In this document: piece after piece, positions 61,596 to 64,000 of the stretch
How the letters are laid out: the number at the start of each line of letters is the position of its first letter
How positions within the stretch are numbered: the stretch's first letter is position 1
From: Echinicola vietnamensis DSM 17526
GTDB taxonomy: Bacteria > Bacteroidota > Bacteroidia > Cytophagales > Cyclobacteriaceae
DNA length: 64,000 nt
Direction: 5' to 3'
Assembly: GCF_000325705.1 (NCBI RefSeq)
Contig: NC_019904.1
Location: forward strand, 3,722,001 to 3,786,000
The notes under the pieces: model-generated
What the model saw: only the letters and a program-made list of their open reading frames with translations
Database searches by the model: none
What the model was told of the DNA's origin: nothing
Program-made: the position numbers and the translations under genes

Positions 61596-62219
61596 TTAGC
61601 GTTCAATCACTTCCATATCCCTATTTTCCATGACGGCAAACTTTTCGATGTTAAACCCTTGGGGATTGTTGTCCGAGCGGACGGAATTGACGAGGTAACA
61701 GGAAGTAATCAGGTTTCGCCGGGTCACGTTGCTCGATCGGATGATGAACTGTTTGGCATAGGTTCGTACCGAATAAGGATAGTTGTCGAAATTGCACACC
61801 ACGCTATCCACTTCAATGCGCTGTTGGACATTCCCCGATATGATCCTACCGTAATACCCCTTTTCTGAAAGGTCTTTGTAATAGTTAAAGGCACTTTTAT
61901 CGGCAAGGTTAAATGCCCGGTTCATATTGCTTTCGATGGCATTCCTGTCAGGTGCCAACGTAAAGAACAGTTCGTGAAAGCGCCTCACGTGCTCCCGAGC
62001 CTCAACCGGACGGTTGATACTTGCATCCTGTGACAGCGCCAACATCAATGACTTTCCACTGTCCAGCACATAGATTTTCTGGCGTTGCTGCTCTGCGAAG
62101 TGATAGGATTTCCATACGGTATATCCCACCACTCCAGTGCAGAGAACGGCAAATACGATTGCGTACAAGCGTATCTGGCGGAAGCTGTTTTCGATATTTC
62201 TTAGCGTCTTAAATTCCAT
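61596..62219 (-). CDS. traK: Conjugative transfer protein TraK (VirB8-like)
   Basis: 207 residues: a short cytoplasmic head (MEFKTLRNIENSFRQIR), one helix (YAIVFAVLCTGVVGYTVW, about 18-35) and a VirB8-like periplasmic domain (RFHELFFTLAPDRNAIESNM, YYGRIISGNVQQRIEVDSV). A core scaffold part of the mating channel. Confidence 0.94.
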   Translation of the reverse strand: MEFKTLRNIENSFRQIRLYAIVFAVLCTGVVGYTVWKSYHFAEQQRQKIYVLDSGKSLMLALSQDASINRPVEAREHVRRFHELFFTLAPDRNAIESNMNRAFNLADKSAFNYYKDLSEKGYYGRIISGNVQQRIEVDSVVCNFDNYPYSVRTYAKQFIIRSSNVTRRNLITSCYLVNSVRSDNNPQGFNIEKFAVMENRDMEVIER

Positions 62220-62243
62220 TTTTTACGGATTAATCGTTTTACA

Positions 62244-63236
62244 TTATTTGAGTAGCTGACCGCCGATGTTTCCAGCTGCTGAACCTGCTCCGGCACTTGC
62301 GACATTCCCTGCTTTCATTGCGGTCTGGTTTACGTTACGGGTAAAGTTTCCTGCGCCACCTGCCTGGATAATCCAACCTGTTACCGTCGGGATAGTGAAG
62401 TATCCCACGATTCCGATAATCATAAAGATGATATAGACGGTATTGGAGGTGTCGGGAATGAATGTCGGGTCGGCAAGCTTTTCGATATCCTTTTCGACGA
62501 TTAGGGATTGAATCTTGGAGAGCATGGCACTAAACAGGTCTGCAACGGGCAGCCATAGGTAGACACTGATGTACCTCGTAAGCCACTGCGTGAGCGTGGA
62601 CTGAAAACCGTCCCATACGGAAATAGCAAAAGCTATGGGACCGAGTATGGACAGGACGATCAGAAAAAAAGTACGTATGGTATCGATTACCAATGCTGCC
62701 GCTTGAAACAGAATTTCCAGCAGTTCCCGGAACCAGTTTTTGACTGCCTGTTCCATATTGTACATGCCCCGCTCGATGTACATGCCCGACATCGTCATTA
62801 AATCGGATGGTGACCAGCCCAATTCGTCCAGTTTTTTATCAAACTCCTCATCAGATGCCAGATAAGCGGTTTCAGGATTTCTGAGCATCGCTTCCCGTTC
62901 CAACAGGTCTTTTTTCTCCTGTAATTCGGTCATATCAAGCACTTGGTCTTCGAGGATAGTATGCGTACCCTGCACTACAGGGCTCAACACGGCATTGATG
63001 GTTCCCAGCACGATGGTCGGAAAAAACATAATGCAGATGCCCAAAGCAAAAGGACGGAGCAAAGGGTATATATCAATCGGCTCTGCCTGGCTCAATGCCT
63101 GCCATACCTTGATGGCCACATAGAATAAAGCCCCCAAACCTGCCAACCCTTTGGCTATTGCCGCCATATCGGCGGACAGGGGCAGCATCTCATCGTATAA
63201 TGAGCGCAGGACTTCGTGTAGATTACTAAACTCCAT
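62244..63236 (-). CDS. traJ: Conjugative transfer protein TraJ (TrbL/VirB6-like)
   Basis: 330 residues with several membrane helices (ALFYVAIKVW, FALGICIMFFPTIVLG, TFFLIVLSILGPIAFAISVW, YIIFMIIGIVGYF) and a Gly/Ala-rich tail (AGAGSAAGNIGGQLL). Typical Bacteroidota TraJ, an inner-membrane channel component like VirB6/TrbL. It begins 3 bases after the traI stop. Confidence 0.93.
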   Translation of the reverse strand: MEFSNLHEVLRSLYDEMLPLSADMAAIAKGLAGLGALFYVAIKVWQALSQAEPIDIYPLLRPFALGICIMFFPTIVLGTINAVLSPVVQGTHTILEDQVLDMTELQEKKDLLEREAMLRNPETAYLASDEEFDKKLDELGWSPSDLMTMSGMYIERGMYNMEQAVKNWFRELLEILFQAAALVIDTIRTFFLIVLSILGPIAFAISVWDGFQSTLTQWLTRYISVYLWLPVADLFSAMLSKIQSLIVEKDIEKLADPTFIPDTSNTVYIIFMIIGIVGYFTIPTVTGWIIQAGGAGNFTRNVNQTAMKAGNVASAGAGSAAGNIGGQLLK

Positions 63237-63239
63237 GGC

Positions 63240-63872
63240 TTACCAGTATTTTTGGTTAGCCGTTCCATAGAGTTCCAGCACCTGGTGGGTATTGTTCTGT
63301 TTTTTGGCTCTGAGATAACTTACGGAGATGTTCTTGGTGGTATAGTAGCGCACCAAACTGTGGTATTCCTTAACCTCTTTGTACACCCGGTCGATAATAT
63401 CCATCCGTTCCTTATCATTCAGCGACAGGCTTGTGGCACTTACGATCTGTTTGAGTTCCTTCAGCAGTTCAGTACTTTCATTAAGCAATGCGGAATAACC
63501 GTTGGATATGGCTGTTAATTCCTGTGCGGAAAAATTCGGGTCGTTCATCATCTTGCCGAAATTCTGTACATACATCTCGGACACGTCACCCACCAAGAGT
63601 ACCGTTTGCTGTACTTTTCGGGCATCTTTGACCAGGTTACTTACCGCTTTCAGCTTGTCGTAATATTCTTTACCCTGCTTATAGACCTTTTCAACTTCCT
63701 TGAAATTTTTCACCACATTACTTACCGTGGAGGAAGTCTGTACGATCTCATTCGCGCTGTTGAGAATACCCGAAGCCAGATTTGCCGGGTCGGTTACTAC
63801 AAACTGGGCTTTTGCGGACGGTGCTACGGCAAGCATGATTGCCGTACACACCAAATACATGATCTTCTTCAT
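63240..63872 (-). CDS. traI: Conjugative transfer protein TraI (DUF4141)
   Basis: 210 residues: signal peptide (about 1-22, MLAVAPSAKAQF) and a mostly coiled-coil body (NFKEVEKVYKQGKEYYDKLK), matching the DUF4141/TraI family of CTnDOT-type elements, comparable to VirB5 in position and build. It is the most upstream complete tra gene in the window. Confidence 0.9.
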   Translation of the reverse strand: MKKIMYLVCTAIMLAVAPSAKAQFVVTDPANLASGILNSANEIVQTSSTVSNVVKNFKEVEKVYKQGKEYYDKLKAVSNLVKDARKVQQTVLLVGDVSEMYVQNFGKMMNDPNFSAQELTAISNGYSALLNESTELLKELKQIVSATSLSLNDKERMDIIDRVYKEVKEYHSLVRYYTTKNISVSYLRAKKQNNTHQVLELYGTANQKYW

Positions 63873-63899
63873 TGTTTCTGATTTTTAAAATGTTAATGA

Positions 63900-64000
63900 C
63901 TATTGATTTACTTTATCCCGCCTTTGCATAGCGATGTGCTTAATAGCGAGTTCTACATTGCCATCCAGTTCGGAAGCAAGCTGCATCACTTCCATCTTTT
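63900..64000 (-). CDS. Fragment of a small gene at the window edge
   Basis: On the minus strand an open frame enters from beyond 64000 and stops at 63900-63902. The visible residues are KMEVMQLASELDGNVELAIK and then HIAMQRRDKVNQ. A start at the ATG at 63995 would give only 31 residues. In CTnDOT-type elements a small gene often lies between traG and traI, which fits this position. Confidence 0.45.
   Translation of the reverse strand, partial: KMEVMQLASELDGNVELAIKHIAMQRRDKVNQ

Larger units (their letters stand above)
27249..64000. mobile_element. Integrative and conjugative element, left part (right end outside window)
   Basis: Everything right of tRNA-Pro looks mobile: tandem large serine recombinases, ssb, DUF932, a PRTRC_E fragment, insertion sequences, a metal-resistance and metabolism cargo block, and CTnDOT-type transfer genes traI to traQ read towards the left. 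TraG-type ATPase, relaxase, coupling protein and the right attachment site must lie beyond 64000. The exact left junction is not fixed by sequence alone; it is placed at the end of tRNA-Pro as the most likely point. Base composition shifts at about 33-34 kb and 57 kb show that the cargo was acquired separately from the transfer core. Confidence 0.88.

Overview
The window is Bacteroidota DNA. SusC/SusD genes sit beside an ECF sigma factor and FecR, promoters are of the TAnnTTTG type, and transfer genes are of the CTnDOT TraI-TraQ kind. The chromosomal genes look like those of marine Cytophagales (Cyclobacteriaceae such as Echinicola, Cyclobacterium or Algoriphagus); that assignment is inference from gene style.

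Bases 1-27173 are ordinary chromosome. They hold a haem-type TonB receptor with a HmuY lipoprotein, an AlkB-like oxygenase, a PqaA-type hydrolase, a secreted purple-acid-type phosphatase with a glycerophosphodiesterase, a Crp-type regulator overlapping a secreted M20 amidohydrolase, a GH28 enzyme, a VWA lipoprotein, and a complete sigma/FecR/SusC/SusD glycan-uptake locus. After tRNA-Leu come an agmatinase-family enzyme, a SixA-type phosphatase, topoisomerase I, a sirtuin, tRNA-Ser and tRNA-Pro.

From tRNA-Pro (27174-27248) to the right edge the window lies in an integrative and conjugative element whose far end is not seen. Its left end carries two tandem large serine recombinases; the reading frame of the outer one runs into the antisense of tRNA-Pro. 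A very long dyad-symmetric region precedes ssb and a DUF932 gene. The PRTRC operon that should follow is cut off inside PRTRC_E by an IS1595-type remnant, and two identical 957-bp IS1595-family elements, each with its own perfect 8-bp target duplication, flank a small Cys-rich gene.

Bases 34.2-56.8 kb are cargo, visibly richer in A+T than both flanks, with all genes on the + strand and almost no gaps. Its two ends are copper/silver handling: HYC_CC_PP-like protein, AraC regulator with a metal-binding head, Met-rich lipoprotein, His-tailed membrane protein, CopZ-like chaperone, and a CPH-type P1B ATPase with an MFS pump. Between them lies a compact energy and nucleotide module: two universal stress proteins, type-II NADH dehydrogenase, archaeal-type (type II) GAPDH, DhnA/FbaB-type aldolase, phosphofructokinase, D-lactate-type dehydrogenase, a frameshifted dicarboxylate symporter, an ATP-cone/PD-(D/E)XK fusion, a beta-CASP nuclease, archaeal-type AMP phosphorylase and PRPP synthase. 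Together these could give the host a transferable route for fermentative ATP production and AMP/PRPP recycling under metal or energy stress. This module, the dyad upstream of ssb and the paired CTAAA-loop operators are the parts most worth a second look.

From 57.2 kb to the edge, on the - strand, lie the mating-pore genes traI, J, K, an unrecognised gene, L, M, N, O, Q and a small membrane protein.
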